Below are positions 17,238 to 27,160 of a DNA stretch of 64,000 nucleotides, one piece after another. This DNA comes from Bacillus sp. M6-12. Lineage in GTDB: Bacteria; Bacillota; Bacilli; Bacillales; DSM-1321. The position numbers were made by a program, and so were the translations under genes. The stretch spans positions 1-64,000 of the forward strand of contig NZ_PGVF01000008.1 in the NCBI RefSeq assembly GCF_002860285.1, written 5' to 3'. Position 1 is the first letter of the stretch, and each line of letters starts with the position of its first letter. The notes under the pieces were generated by a model, which made no database searches, was not told the DNA's origin, and saw only the letters and a program-made list of their open reading frames with translations.

Positions 17238-18110
17238 ATGAAAAAATGGTTATTATCCCTTGCCGTAACAGCCGGCGTTCTTGGTTTGACCGCATGTACG
17301 GATAGCGGTGACTCTGAAGCAGTTGTTGAAACAAAAGCTGGCGACATTACGAAAGATGAACTTTATAACACTTTAAAAGACCGGTTCGGTGACCAGGTGC
17401 TTCAAGAGCTTGTATATGAAAAAGTACTTGAGGACAAATATAAAGTGACAGATAAAGAGCTTGATGAAAGAGTAAATCAGTTTAAAGCTGATTTGGGCGA
17501 GAATTTTGAAATGGCCTTATCTCAATATGGTTATGAGAATGAAAAACAATTTAAGGAATCATTAAAAATTGGCATGCTCCAGGAAAAGGCAGCTCTTAAA
17601 GACGTTAAAGCTTCCGAAAAGGAAATGAAGGCGCACTATGAAGAGATCCGCCCTGAAATCCGTGCCCGCCATATCCTTGTTGCTGACCTGAAAACAGCCC
17701 AGGAAGTAAAGAAGAAGCTTGATGCTGGCGCTAAATTTGAAGACTTAGTTAAGCAATATTCAACAGATGAAGGCTCTAAAGCAAAAGGCGGAGACTTGGA
17801 CTGGTTCGGACCTGGAGCAATGGTTCCAGAGTTTGAAAATGCCGCTTATGCGCTGGAAAAGAATGAAATCAGTGAACCTGTTCAATCTGAACACGGCTTC
17901 CATATCATTCAGCTAACTGATAAGAAAGAAAAGAAACCGTATAATGAAATGAAGAAGCAGCTTGAGTATGAAGTTAAAACTTCAAAAATCGACCAGGAAA
18001 AAGTAAATAAAGCAGTCGATAAGGAATTAAAAGATGCTAAGGTTGAAATCAAAGATAAAGACCTGGAAAAGGCCCTTGAGAGACCTGAACAGCCTGCTCC
18101 ACAACAATAA
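17238..18110 (+). CDS. prsA: Foldase lipoprotein PrsA
   Basis: A 290-residue peptidyl-prolyl isomerase lipoprotein. The signal peptide MKKWLLSLAVTAGVLG ends in the lipobox LTAC (Cys near residue 20). A parvulin domain spans about residues 135-230, with ARHILVAD, FEDLVKQYSTDEGS, GGDLDWFGPGAMVPEFE and EHGFHIIQL. A charged C-terminal tail ends in a Pro/Gln-rich stretch. PrsA folds exported proteins on the outer face of the membrane. The ATG at 17238 gives the normal signal peptide and follows CAGGAGTT; the frame from 17190 would add 16 hydrophilic residues. Confidence 0.96.
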   Translation: MKKWLLSLAVTAGVLGLTACTDSGDSEAVVETKAGDITKDELYNTLKDRFGDQVLQELVYEKVLEDKYKVTDKELDERVNQFKADLGENFEMALSQYGYENEKQFKESLKIGMLQEKAALKDVKASEKEMKAHYEEIRPEIRARHILVADLKTAQEVKKKLDAGAKFEDLVKQYSTDEGSKAKGGDLDWFGPGAMVPEFENAAYALEKNEISEPVQSEHGFHIIQLTDKKEKKPYNEMKKQLEYEVKTSKIDQEKVNKAVDKELKDAKVEIKDKDLEKALERPEQPAPQQ

Positions 18111-18140
18111 GGAAAACACCTATCAGGGTATCCTAAATGG

Positions 18141-18184
18141 CAAAGAAGGCCCGTACCAAAATGGTACAGGCCTTCTTTGTTTTA
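18141..18184 (+). terminator. Terminator after prsA
   Basis: AAAGAAGGCC.GTACC pairs with GGTAC.GGCCTTCTTT around AAAAT, followed by GTTTTATT. Confidence 0.88.
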
Positions 18185-18197
18185 TTCACACGTGACT

Positions 18198-18377
18198 TTA
18201 TGCCCCTGGCTGGAATTGATTTTTCTTTTCTTTGTCTTCATTAATACGGTCGATATACTTTTGGCCTTCCTGCTCAATCCATTCCTGTTCCTGAACTCTT
18301 TCCAGCCTCGCTGTACGGACTGCCATCACAGCACTTACAATGATTCCCGCCACAACGAACCATATCCAAATAGGCAA
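18198..18377 (-). CDS. yhaL: Sporulation protein YhaL
   Basis: A 59-residue protein with one N-terminal membrane helix (PIWIWFVVAGIIVSAVMAV) and a charged helical tail (EWIEQEGQKYIDRINEDKEKK), the YhaL layout. A TTG at 18377 follows AAAGGAGAG by about six bases and gives a family-sized protein; the longer frame to 18515 has no ribosome site and an unrelated N-terminus. It lies between prsA and yhaM as in B. subtilis, where it is linked to sporulation. Confidence 0.82.
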   Translation of the reverse strand: MPIWIWFVVAGIIVSAVMAVRTARLERVQEQEWIEQEGQKYIDRINEDKEKKNQFQPGA

Positions 18378-18556
18378 TATTCTCTCTCCTTTCAGGCTCA
18401 CTTGTCCATCCTGTAATAGAGAATATGCTCCAATGAATTTAATTATGCTCTCCCTCAAAAAGCGGCTAATAAAGTTTTTTGTAAAGGTGCAGTAAAAAAC
18501 CTCCAAAACTAGCATTTTAGCTGTTTAAGAGGCTTGAGAAGTTGGGTGTCTTAATT

Positions 18557-19501
18557 TTATTTTTGGAACAAGGGCTTATAAAATGAACGGTTTTCGAGCG
18601 CGAATACTCGTTCCGTGAATTCGCCAGGCTTCACTTTATCCAGGGATCGATCCATCATATTGATTTTTGCATCGAGGTTATCGATATAATGAAGAACTTC
18701 AGCTTCCCTTACCATAGGCGGTTTAGGACTTCCCCATTCAGCCTTGCCATGGTGGCTCAGCACTAAATGCTGGAGTATCATGATTTCTTCACCGCTGATA
18801 CCCAGTTCATCTGCAGCTTTGCCGATTTCATTGACCATAATCGTAATATGCCCGAGCAAATTGCCTTCCACAGTATAAACAGTGGAAGCTGGCCCTGATA
18901 ACTCCATTACCTTTCCAAGATCATGGAGAATAACACCGGCGTACAGGAGATCTTTATCCAGCTTTGGATACAGCCCGGCGATCGCCTTTGCCAGGTCTAG
19001 CATCGAGACAACGTGATACGCAAGGCCTGATAAGAATTCATGATGATTCTTTGTTGCTGCCGGGTATGTAATGAACTCAGCCTGGTGTTTTTTCAGTAAA
19101 TGCCGCGTAATCCGCTGGATGTTAGGATTCCTCATTTCAAAGATATACTGCGTGATCGTATTCATCATTTCTTCCTGGCTGATAGGCGCCGTTTGGATCA
19201 GATCAGCAAGATTGACAGCGTCCGCTTCCGTCGTAAGCCTGATAGTCCGAATCTTGAGCTGGTTTCTGCCCCTATAATTCTGAATTTCTCCTAAAATGCG
19301 TACTGCTTTTTCCGCAGCATACTGACGTTCATCATTTTCTGATATATCCCAAAGCTTTGCTTCAATTTCTCCAGTTTTGTCTGAGAGTACCAGTGACAGA
19401 AACGGCTTTCCATTGCTTGCAATTCCTTTTGTACTCGATTTTATGTACATAAATGCGTCTATAGCGTCACCGACTCCATACTGATAAATGCCATTTTCCA
19501 T
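18557..19501 (-). CDS. yhaM: 3'-5' exoribonuclease YhaM
   Basis: A 314-residue nuclease with an N-terminal OB-fold (residues about 10-90, [21 protein letters not shown]) and a C-terminal HD domain ([28 protein letters not shown] with the metal-binding HD pair, [10 protein letters not shown]). This is the two-domain plan of YhaM, which trims RNA and single-stranded DNA from the 3' end with Mn or Co. It is the last member of the yhaO-yhaN-yhaM group on the minus strand, about 70 bases after yhaN. Confidence 0.94.
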   Translation of the reverse strand: MENGIYQYGVGDAIDAFMYIKSSTKGIASNGKPFLSLVLSDKTGEIEAKLWDISENDERQYAAEKAVRILGEIQNYRGRNQLKIRTIRLTTEADAVNLADLIQTAPISQEEMMNTITQYIFEMRNPNIQRITRHLLKKHQAEFITYPAATKNHHEFLSGLAYHVVSMLDLAKAIAGLYPKLDKDLLYAGVILHDLGKVMELSGPASTVYTVEGNLLGHITIMVNEIGKAADELGISGEEIMILQHLVLSHHGKAEWGSPKPPMVREAEVLHYIDNLDAKINMMDRSLDKVKPGEFTERVFALENRSFYKPLFQK

Positions 19502-19573
19502 TTGAATCCCCCGTTCCGGTATCGTAACAACAGTATACCATATCAGTCTTCAAGCTGCTTTTTCCATTTTTTC

Positions 19574-22500
19574 TTACTTTTGTTTCAGCACCCGTTTTTC
19601 TTCTTTGCTTAATTCAATAAGTTTCGCCTTCTTAAAGCTGGCAAGCAAATGGCTATGGCAGGTAAAGAAAATGATTTGCCGGGTTTCCGAAAGCTTTTCC
19701 AGAAGAGAGATCATTCGCTCGGTTCTTTTAAAATCAAAATTTACAAAGCTATCATCAATAATTAATGGAAATGAATCTTCCTCGAAGGAGTTGCTTGCCA
19801 GTGCCAATCTCATTGCTGCATATACTTGTTCTGCGGTTCCCCTGCTGACTTCACTTGCTCCAAAATAGATTCCATCGTATCTTTCCAGCAAAATTTGCTG
19901 GTCTTTCCCCAGAACAATTTTGCTGTACCTTCCGTCTGTTAAAAATGATACAAATTCCTCTGCCCTCTCCAGCACCATCGGTAACCGTTCTTCGGTAAAT
20001 TTATAAATTGTTTGCTGGAGCAAAGCTTTTGCGATCGCATATTTTGCCCAATCCTTTGATTCTTCCCGGAAGGCAGACTTTTTCTCATGAAAAAGATGGG
20101 ATAATTCATCAAAGTCCCCACCCTCTTCTAATTTGCTAATCTCCAGCTTTAATAAAGCAAGCTCATCCTGCTTTGCGGACTGATCATCCACTAATTCCAT
20201 CCGGCTGCGATTCAGTTCTTCGACGGTATATTCATTAATGCCTTTTTCAAATAACTCTTGTCTCTGCTGCTCAGTCAATGAAGCATGCTGAAGCTGAATG
20301 GCGATTAAGACTGCCCTCTCTTCCAGGCGATCCCTTTCAGTTGCCAGCCGCGCCTTTTCCCTAAACTCTTCTTCATCTTCGGCATTTGCCATTATAAATA
20401 GCCTTTGCATTTCACCTTCGATTTGTTCACGGGAAGCAGATAATGTGAGTATCTCCGCCTCAAGCCGTTCTATTTCTTCCCTCACTTGCTTCCGCTTTAA
20501 ATCATTTTCCTGTGAAATGTTCATTCCTCTTCGAAGCTCGGTGATCGCCTCTTTCCATGAAAGCTCAGCAAAGCCGCTATGCGAGGATAAAACCTGCAAT
20601 TCTTTCACCCGGGAAGAGAATTCCTTATAAGCATGCTGGTATTCTTCCTCGGTTGCATTCACATTTTCAATCATGGTTTTAAGCAAAACAATTTTTTCGC
20701 ACGCGGTCCCTGCAATAGAAACTTCAAATTGGGCTGGAACACCCCATCCCTTTAAAATGGCAGCAAGATCCTCTTCATTTTCCTTTACTTGTTTCTCCCA
20801 CTCTGTATATGCATCTATCGACATGTTAAAAGCTTCTTCAATTTCACTATATTTAAGATTTTCTGAAGCAAGCTGGCGTTCAGTCTCGGAGTTTCGTTCA
20901 AGCAGCTCCTTAACAGCATGACCCTCACTTTCCCCCGCCGTCCTGCTGTGATCAACTTGTTCTTTTTTCCGTTCCGCTTCCTTCAGCTGAGCCATAAGTT
21001 CATTTTGCTGGCCTCCTTGTCTGACAAAGAAGGAGAATGCTCCCAGTAGCAGAGCTGCGATTACCGCTGCCACTGCAAATATAGGCTGCTGCTGTACAGC
21101 CGCGTAAACAGCTAATATAGCGAATAATAAGAGGAAGGAAAAGAATACTGTTTTTTCCTTTTTCTTTTTTACCTGCAGTTTCTCATTATGGCTTTTTATG
21201 CGGCTTTTTAATTCTGTAATTTGTTCCTCAAGCAGCTGCTTTCGTATATGGGACTGATTGCTCGCCTCCATGGAAGCTATTGATTTTTCCAGCTCACTTT
21301 TCTTCTCTGGAGTCAGCAGGCGCTTCGATAGTTCCTTTATCCGATCCTCGCTGCGGTCAAGAAGTGTCTTTTGCCTTTTATATGTTTCATCCAAGTGAAA
21401 CTTGTCTGTCTGCAGCTTATTCCTTTGCTTCTCCAGCAGGCCGACCCGTTCCTTCAAGAATGAGCTTGTATCAAGCAAAAGAATGTCTTCCTCATCCAGC
21501 TGAATTCCAATATCACCTTTTAGCCGGGCAATATCTTTCCTGGCAGATTCCAGGCCATTCAGCAGCTTCCTCTGTTCGTAATCCATTTTTTCAATCAAAG
21601 CGCCGCCCTCGATTGCACCTTGGATTTGCTCTTTATTTTCTAGTATAAAAAAGTTAAGCTCCAATTCTTTTTCAATGCCCTCCAGCTCTTCTTTTCTTTG
21701 AAGCATGGAGACAAATCGGGATTTTACGGACAAGGAAGCCTGTTCAGCGGCCTCAAGCCTTTTCAGTCCGTTCTCCGGAAAGGACCAGTCTCCGATTTCG
21801 GCTATTCTGGCCTGCAACACCTTATATTCGTCGTCCAGTGGTTTAATACGGAGGAATTCCTTGTATAGAACCAGCTGTCTTTCGATTTCATTAATTTGCT
21901 GCTTTAACTCTGTAAGCTGCTTTTCTGCGTGCAGGCGCCTTTTCTGCAAAGAATCATATCCTTTTTGATTTTCATCAGCATTCTTTAAAAGCTGTTGTGC
22001 ATGCTGCAATTCCTTGGCCATAATATTAAGCTGAGGCTTCTGGCCTGATGGCTTAAACCGTAAATCAAGCTCCTTTTGAAGCCGGGACTCTGCTTCCATT
22101 AACTTATCACTGCCAATCATTCCAGCAGACAGGAGATATTTGCTGATGGATTTCTCGTCAAGACCTTCCAAGCCTTGAAGACCCTGCAGGTCAAATGAAA
22201 AAACAGACTGGAAATAGGATTTATCCATGCCTTGTACAATAGACTTTAGGGCATCCTCACCCCCTGTTTTTCCATCAGAGAATGTAACTGTAACATCTCC
22301 GGCCGCCTTGCCTTTGACTCTCTCAACAGTAATGATGCCATACCTTGCTGATTCCAGGGTCAGCTTCCCTCCGTATTTAGCATGATTCTTCGGTTCATAT
22401 CGCTGTTCGGAATGCGCCTTTGTAGGGAATCCAAATAATACGCTATGAATAAACGACATAATCGTAGATTTTCCGGATTCATTTTCCCCGCAGAAAACAA

Positions 22501-22576
22501 GAACATCGTTAGCAGTGTCAAACTTTATATCTTCAAGCTTGCCGTAACCATATATATGCACTTCTCTTATTATCAT
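19574..22576 (-). CDS. yhaN: SbcC/Rad50-like ATPase YhaN with internal membrane hairpin
   Basis: A 1000-residue ATPase. The N-terminal Walker A is GENESGKST near residues 31-39, followed by GFPTKAHSEQRYEPK. Two long coiled-coil arms flank a strongly hydrophobic pair of segments at about residues 472-516 (FFSFLLLFAILAVYAAV, FAVAAVIAALLLGAFSFFV). The C-terminal ABC signature (EVSRGTAEQVYAAMRLALA), Walker B (LPLIIDDSFVNFD) and HSHLLA complete the head domain. It pairs with the YhaO phosphoesterase like SbcC with SbcD. The hydrophobic pair replaces the zinc hook expected at the coil tip, so this complex is probably tethered to the membrane. Confidence 0.92.
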   Translation of the reverse strand: MIIREVHIYGYGKLEDIKFDTANDVLVFCGENESGKSTIMSFIHSVLFGFPTKAHSEQRYEPKNHAKYGGKLTLESARYGIITVERVKGKAAGDVTVTFSDGKTGGEDALKSIVQGMDKSYFQSVFSFDLQGLQGLEGLDEKSISKYLLSAGMIGSDKLMEAESRLQKELDLRFKPSGQKPQLNIMAKELQHAQQLLKNADENQKGYDSLQKRRLHAEKQLTELKQQINEIERQLVLYKEFLRIKPLDDEYKVLQARIAEIGDWSFPENGLKRLEAAEQASLSVKSRFVSMLQRKEELEGIEKELELNFFILENKEQIQGAIEGGALIEKMDYEQRKLLNGLESARKDIARLKGDIGIQLDEEDILLLDTSSFLKERVGLLEKQRNKLQTDKFHLDETYKRQKTLLDRSEDRIKELSKRLLTPEKKSELEKSIASMEASNQSHIRKQLLEEQITELKSRIKSHNEKLQVKKKKEKTVFFSFLLLFAILAVYAAVQQQPIFAVAAVIAALLLGAFSFFVRQGGQQNELMAQLKEAERKKEQVDHSRTAGESEGHAVKELLERNSETERQLASENLKYSEIEEAFNMSIDAYTEWEKQVKENEEDLAAILKGWGVPAQFEVSIAGTACEKIVLLKTMIENVNATEEEYQHAYKEFSSRVKELQVLSSHSGFAELSWKEAITELRRGMNISQENDLKRKQVREEIERLEAEILTLSASREQIEGEMQRLFIMANAEDEEEFREKARLATERDRLEERAVLIAIQLQHASLTEQQRQELFEKGINEYTVEELNRSRMELVDDQSAKQDELALLKLEISKLEEGGDFDELSHLFHEKKSAFREESKDWAKYAIAKALLQQTIYKFTEERLPMVLERAEEFVSFLTDGRYSKIVLGKDQQILLERYDGIYFGASEVSRGTAEQVYAAMRLALASNSFEEDSFPLIIDDSFVNFDFKRTERMISLLEKLSETRQIIFFTCHSHLLASFKKAKLIELSKEEKRVLKQK

Positions 22577-22597
22577 GCTAGTCCTCCTTTCTGCCTT

Positions 22598-23812
22598 CTA
22601 TTTAAGCAGCTGGCAAAGTAATAATGTTGCGTCATTGAGCAGATCATCGAATTCCTCTTTCGTTAGCTGCTCTATATATCTTCTTGTCTTCGGATGGGAA
22701 AATAATGGCTGCACCGCCTCCGAAGAACCATCAAAAGAATCTGCAATCTGTAACATCTCATTAATAAAAGGAGTAGCAGGCTTGTCGATATCGCTGTCAT
22801 GCACGGAAGAAACAAGCTTCATTCTATATATCCAAACAAAATCCTCTCTTTCTTCCTCGCCGTCCTGCAATATTTCCAGAAGCTGATCAATAAAAACAGG
22901 GGTAAAAACACCTGCTTCATCACCAGAAGAAATTGTTAATGTTAATTCAAGCAGCACTCCCTTGTTTCTGAACCGGAGTTCTTCCAGCTTGTTCCTGCAC
23001 AAGTAAAGAATATCATCAAACGGAAGCCCTGCAGGAATCTGCAAATGTGCAGCCTCCCACAAAATATCTGCCGCATCTACAAAGGTATAATCCGCTGACA
23101 TCTTATCCAGCTTTACCAGATAGCTCCCTTTCCGGCCGCTTTCTTTCCTGTGCCGGCCTTGCAGATTGCCCGGGTACACAGATAGAGGCTGAGTTAGTAC
23201 AACTTGTGCTTTATGTATATGGCCAAGAGCCCAATAATCCATCCCTTTTTCGGTTAAATCCTTAATTGAAAAAGGGGCGTAGGGACTATGCCCGCTGCTG
23301 CCTTCCAAATTTCCGTGCAAAAGGCCGATATGGTAATCCGCATCCCCTTGAATGGCATAAGAGTCAATCAGCCGATCAGCTACATGACGTATTGAATAAC
23401 TGCTGCCATACAGGTTAACAATTGTTCCATCATGTTTTTGGTATGTTTTCACTTCCATAGTCGCATTAAATATATGGACATTACCCGGGAACTCCATCGT
23501 AACCCAGGTGCCATCCAAATGATCATGGTTGCCATGAATAATATAAACCGGAATATTATGCTGATTCAGCCTTGCCATTTCTTTTTTAAACCGGGACTGT
23601 GTCCGAAGGCTCCTGTTTTCGCCATCATATAAATCCCCTGACAAAAGCAGAAAGTCAACTTTGTGCTGAATGCAGGAATCAATCATATTTTGAAATGCTT
23701 TAAACGTACCTTCCCTGAGCCGTTCAACCATTGAAATCGGAAGTTCCTTCAGGCCGGAAAACGGACTGTCCAAATGGATATCAGCAGCATGCATAAAAAC
23801 AATCTCACTCAT
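22598..23812 (-). CDS. yhaO: SbcD/Mre11-like phosphoesterase YhaO
   Basis: A 404-residue calcineurin-like phosphoesterase and probable DNA nuclease. The metal-binding motifs are in order: HAADIHLDSPF (about residue 8), LLSGDLYDG, IHGNHDH, GLLHGN and ALGHIHK. The C-terminal third would cap the nuclease and bind YhaN. It lies 21 bases upstream of yhaN on the same strand, so the two are co-transcribed. A role in DNA end processing is inferred from SbcCD/Mre11-Rad50. Confidence 0.92.
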   Translation of the reverse strand: MSEIVFMHAADIHLDSPFSGLKELPISMVERLREGTFKAFQNMIDSCIQHKVDFLLLSGDLYDGENRSLRTQSRFKKEMARLNQHNIPVYIIHGNHDHLDGTWVTMEFPGNVHIFNATMEVKTYQKHDGTIVNLYGSSYSIRHVADRLIDSYAIQGDADYHIGLLHGNLEGSSGHSPYAPFSIKDLTEKGMDYWALGHIHKAQVVLTQPLSVYPGNLQGRHRKESGRKGSYLVKLDKMSADYTFVDAADILWEAAHLQIPAGLPFDDILYLCRNKLEELRFRNKGVLLELTLTISSGDEAGVFTPVFIDQLLEILQDGEEEREDFVWIYRMKLVSSVHDSDIDKPATPFINEMLQIADSFDGSSEAVQPLFSHPKTRRYIEQLTKEEFDDLLNDATLLLCQLLK

Positions 23813-23963
23813 ATCTCCACCTCACTTACATTCATTTTATCATAAAGAGAACATACTTTCTCATCGATATAGAATGATAGCTTTGCAAATTTTTTAGTTA
23901 TAAGTTTATCTATTGTAAACCTGCCGCCCAATTTTGATATTAGAATCTTACCCGCTGACCAGC

Positions 23964-24003
23964 AAAAACGCCCTATCAGCATAATGCAATGACAGGGCGT
24001 TTC
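23964..24003 (-). terminator. Terminator after the small 24030-24269 gene
   Basis: AAACGCCCT and AGGGCGTTT form a 9-bp stem; the T run is on the minus strand. Confidence 0.8.
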
Positions 24004-24029
24004 TTCACTATTATTTTTCCAGTCAACCT

Positions 24030-24269
24030 TCAATCTCCTCCTCCTCCGCCATCGCCGCTGCTGGATCCTCCGCTGTCACAATCATTGCTTGAATCTGCAA
24101 AGAAGCCGGAGAAGGTCAGGTTGCTTTCATTCGAGGTGCTGAAGCTTTTTTTTCTTTTTGTTTCCTGCTTTCTTTTAGGTTTAATAACTGCCCATTTTTT
24201 CCGTTTAAGTTCAAGAACAAATGGAACAATGATCCATAAAAACAATATTCCCAATACATAAGGCCACAT
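24030..24269 (-). CDS. Small membrane-anchored protein with Ser/Gly/Asp-rich tail
   Basis: A 79-residue protein: one N-terminal membrane helix (PYVLGILFLWIIVPFVL), a very basic stretch (KRKKWAVIKPKRKQETKRKK) and a low-complexity tail (DCDSGGSSSGDGGGGGD). AGGGGAGGGATACT precedes the ATG. The tail resembles those found after TPM-type domains, but no such domain is present. The function is not known. It lies between yhaO and yhaP on the same strand with its own terminator. Confidence 0.75.
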   Translation of the reverse strand: MWPYVLGILFLWIIVPFVLELKRKKWAVIKPKRKQETKRKKSFSTSNESNLTFSGFFADSSNDCDSGGSSSGDGGGGGD

Positions 24270-24375
24270 AGTATCCCTCCCCTTTACAAACGATTTAAAA
24301 TAACATTTACTGCCTAATTAATTTATGGGACTGAACATGCTAAAGTTTCACTAATGGCGCAAAGCTCCTTCAGAA

Positions 24376-24406
24376 AAGCCAGCTATCCGATAGGATACAC
24401 TGGCTT
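24376..24406 (-). terminator. Terminator after yhaP
   Basis: AAGCCAG..TATCC pairs with GGATA.CTGGCTT, followed on the minus strand by TTTC. Confidence 0.7.
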
Positions 24407-24413
24407 GCGATGT

Positions 24414-25661
24414 TTAGGAATTTTTTGTAATCTGAAGAGCTTTTTTAATATCCTTAAACGAATTCGATTTTCCATACATCAGGACTCCGCCGCGATATAT
24501 GCGCGCTCCAAAAATTCCAAGAAGGACAATAGTTGCAATAAGAAGCCCAATGCTTAGGGCTACTTCCCAGCCGGGCACCTCAAGCATCCCTACACGAAGG
24601 AACATAATCATAGGCGCGAAAAAAGGGATAAAGGAAGTAACTGTAATAAAACTGGCTTCAGGATTACTGAGGCCGAACATGGCAAGCATGAATCCAAGGA
24701 CTACGACCATAGTCATTGGGGAAATCATTTGCTGTAAATCTTCGATCCTGCTGACCATCGATCCCAGGCAGGCAGCAAGCGTTGCGTACAGAAGATAACC
24801 CAATAGCGAAAAAATGATGGCATATATAATTGTAGACAAGCTTGTGCTTTCAAAACCGAACACCGAGAAAAAACCTTCATTCATCTCTGAAAGATTCCGT
24901 TTAATAAAGATATATCCCACTCCAAAAAACAGCAGCATCTGGGTTATGCTAACTAACGCAATCCCAAATATTTTGGCAAACATCTGCTTGACTGGTGAGA
25001 CACTTGAAATCAGAATTTCCATAACCCTAGAAGTCTTTTCCGTTGCCACTTCCATAGCTATCATATTTGCATATAACAGTACGCCAAAATAAATGACAAA
25101 CAGCAGAACATAAACAAGTCCTCTAGCGGAGTCCAGTTCTTCAGCGGTTTTAGCATTTGCTACAAGCGCCTCATTTTCAAATGCTGCTGGAGTGTTTAAC
25201 GCAGCAATACCTTCAGCATCCAGCTTTAATTTTTCAGCGACGATTCCGCTTTTCGCCTGAGAGAGCGCCATTGACAATTCACTGTTAAGTGATGTATCAG
25301 ATATCGAGTTAGCCTTATAGGTTCCTGAGGGCATTCCTTTACTATCAAAACTTAAAACAAGATATCCTTTGATTTTCTCTGAATTAACCCATTTCCTTGC
25401 TGTTTCTTCATTTTCGGCTTGTTTTAGTTCCAGATCCTGATTAATCGCTTTTACCTGGGCGATAAACGGCTGATAAAGCTCTCCAGTCTCATCCAGCACA
25501 GCGACAGTATCATTCTCATTTTTATTAAACGTGTCAATAATAGAAGAAAGATTCGTCAAACCAATAATCAATAAAAGCATGATACCAGTTGAAATGATAA
25601 ATGACTTTGTCTTTATTTTTGATAGGTATGTATGAAACAGCACAATCCAAAATTTACTCAT
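24414..25661 (-). CDS. yhaP: ABC transporter permease YhaP (NatB-like)
   Basis: A 415-residue ABC-2 type permease. There is one membrane helix near residues 20-40, a large outer domain (residues about 45-175) and then six further helices, including the hallmark MIAMEVATEKTSRVMEILISSVSP before the central helices. This layout matches NatB-type Na+ exporters and YhaP. It forms an exporter with the overlapping yhaQ ATPase; the substrate is unknown. Confidence 0.9.
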   Translation of the reverse strand: MSKFWIVLFHTYLSKIKTKSFIISTGIMLLLIIGLTNLSSIIDTFNKNENDTVAVLDETGELYQPFIAQVKAINQDLELKQAENEETARKWVNSEKIKGYLVLSFDSKGMPSGTYKANSISDTSLNSELSMALSQAKSGIVAEKLKLDAEGIAALNTPAAFENEALVANAKTAEELDSARGLVYVLLFVIYFGVLLYANMIAMEVATEKTSRVMEILISSVSPVKQMFAKIFGIALVSITQMLLFFGVGYIFIKRNLSEMNEGFFSVFGFESTSLSTIIYAIIFSLLGYLLYATLAACLGSMVSRIEDLQQMISPMTMVVVLGFMLAMFGLSNPEASFITVTSFIPFFAPMIMFLRVGMLEVPGWEVALSIGLLIATIVLLGIFGARIYRGGVLMYGKSNSFKDIKKALQITKNS

Positions 25662-26559
25662 ATGCCGCCCCCACCTTTTCTATAAAAATATCATTCAAGG
25701 AAGGCTCCTCCAGCTCAAACTTCCTGATAAATCCTCTTGGGACAATGCTTTTCAATATTTCTTCTGCAGTTTCCTCCCCCGTTACCTGCAGCACGATTCC
25801 CTGGGCGGTTTTTCTGGATCGGATAACCCCAGGAAAGTTTTCTAAAAATCCCAAATCAAAGTCCGCATGGACGACAACATTTTTTTTGCCAAACGAACGT
25901 TTTATTTCTTTTAGGCTGCCATAAACGACAGGGCGCCCTTTATGCAAGATGCATAGGTTTTCGCATAGCTCTTCTACATGCTCCATACGATGGCTGGAGA
26001 ATACAATCGTAGTTCCTTTTTCTCTTAAATCATGGACCGCACTCTTAAGTATTTCAACATTTAGCGGATCCAAGCCGCTGAAAGGCTCATCAAGAATTAA
26101 AAGTTTGGGGTTATGGATAACTGAGGCAATAAATTGAATTTTTTGCTGATTACCCTTTGAAAGTTCCTCTACTTTCTTATCATAATATTCGGGAACCTTT
26201 AGCCGTTCAAGCCAGGTTTTCAATTCTGATTGTGCTGAAGCTTTATCCATCCCCCGCAACCTTGCCAGATAGACAATTTGTTCACGCACTTTCAATTTCG
26301 GATACAGACCCCGTTCCTCCGGCAAATACCCAATTAACGAACTCGTTGAATAGTCAATGGCCTTTCCATTCCATAAAATTTGCCCGTCACTCGGATCAAG
26401 CAATCCAAGAATCATCCGGAATGTCGTCGTTTTCCCTGCACCATTCGCTCCCAGAAAGCCGAACATCTCCCTTTCGGGTATACTGAAATTCAGCTGGTCA
26501 ACTGCGGTAAAGCCGCCAAATCTCTTCGTAACCTGTTCGATTGTCAATGCCACGTTCAT
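25654..26559 (-). CDS. yhaQ: ABC transporter ATP-binding protein YhaQ
   Basis: A 301-residue ATPase. Walker A is GANGAGKTT, the degenerate signature is LSKGNQQKI, Walker B is LLILDEPFSGLDP, and the switch is SSHRM. A C-terminal accessory region of about 80 residues follows, as in NatA-like proteins. The ATG at 26559 is close behind AAGGAG; a GTG two codons later (26553) is better spaced and could be the true start. It overlaps yhaP by eight bases, so the pair is translationally coupled. Confidence 0.92.
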   Translation of the reverse strand: MNVALTIEQVTKRFGGFTAVDQLNFSIPEREMFGFLGANGAGKTTTFRMILGLLDPSDGQILWNGKAIDYSTSSLIGYLPEERGLYPKLKVREQIVYLARLRGMDKASAQSELKTWLERLKVPEYYDKKVEELSKGNQQKIQFIASVIHNPKLLILDEPFSGLDPLNVEILKSAVHDLREKGTTIVFSSHRMEHVEELCENLCILHKGRPVVYGSLKEIKRSFGKKNVVVHADFDLGFLENFPGVIRSRKTAQGIVLQVTGEETAEEILKSIVPRGFIRKFELEEPSLNDIFIEKVGAAYE

Positions 26560-26874
26560 CACTCCTTCCACTTATATACGGCCGCAAAAGGAAAAAGGAT
26601 TCATTTTCAATAGAATTCATCTAAATTAATACCGAATATTTTTCAATCATATACTCCAATTTTCTTTAATAAATTATTTCTTAATATAATTAGAAAATAT
26701 TTTTTCATCCAGAGTATCCCTTCGTTTTAAAGTAAAGCCAATTCTTGACGTTTCCCGTTTAGCGGTGAGATTCCATATCCATCATTAGGAGTGAGATTAA
26801 TACTTTACAAACAGCAAAATGATATGCAAAAATAATGGTATAAATCAGAATTTTTAATTAAAGGGGTTACAGTC
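26560..26874. other. Divergent promoter region yhaQ / yhzD
   Basis: About 310 AT-rich bases between divergent genes. No open frame, repeat or strong hairpin is seen, and no -35/-10 pair is clear enough to name. Confidence 0.5.
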
Positions 26875-27063
26875 ATGGCAAGAACATATAAATTAACCGC
26901 ATTTGAACAGGACGGAGAAAAGCTGCTTGATGAATCATTCCAGGCTGAAACTGATGAGCAGGCAAAAGAAATGGGAGAAAACCTATTACGTGAAAAAGAT
27001 CTTCATGAAAAAACACACCGCTGTACCTCTCCAACTGGTAAACTGGTGCTGTTTCACAGGTAA
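26875..27063 (+). CDS. yhzD: YhzD-like small protein
   Basis: A 62-residue soluble protein with the YhzD pattern: TAFEQDGEKLLDESFQAETDEQAKEMGENLL, then KTHRCTSPTGKLVLFHR. It is close to B. subtilis YhzD in length, sequence type and position beside yhaR. AAAGGGG precedes the ATG. The function is unknown. It is convergent with yhaR and shares a bidirectional terminator with it. Confidence 0.85.
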   Translation: MARTYKLTAFEQDGEKLLDESFQAETDEQAKEMGENLLREKDLHEKTHRCTSPTGKLVLFHR

Positions 27064-27124
27064 ACAAATCTCATTGGCGTCCCCCTAGTCAAGATGACAG
27101 TGGTACAATTACTGCACAGATGAA

Positions 27125-27158
27125 AACCCCGAGTCATATTCGACCGGGGTTATTTTTT
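27125..27158. terminator. Bidirectional terminator yhzD / yhaR
   Basis: AACCCCG and CCGGGGTT arms; the plus-strand T run is TATTTTTT and the minus strand has TTTTC. Confidence 0.82.
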
Positions 27159-27160
27159 GA

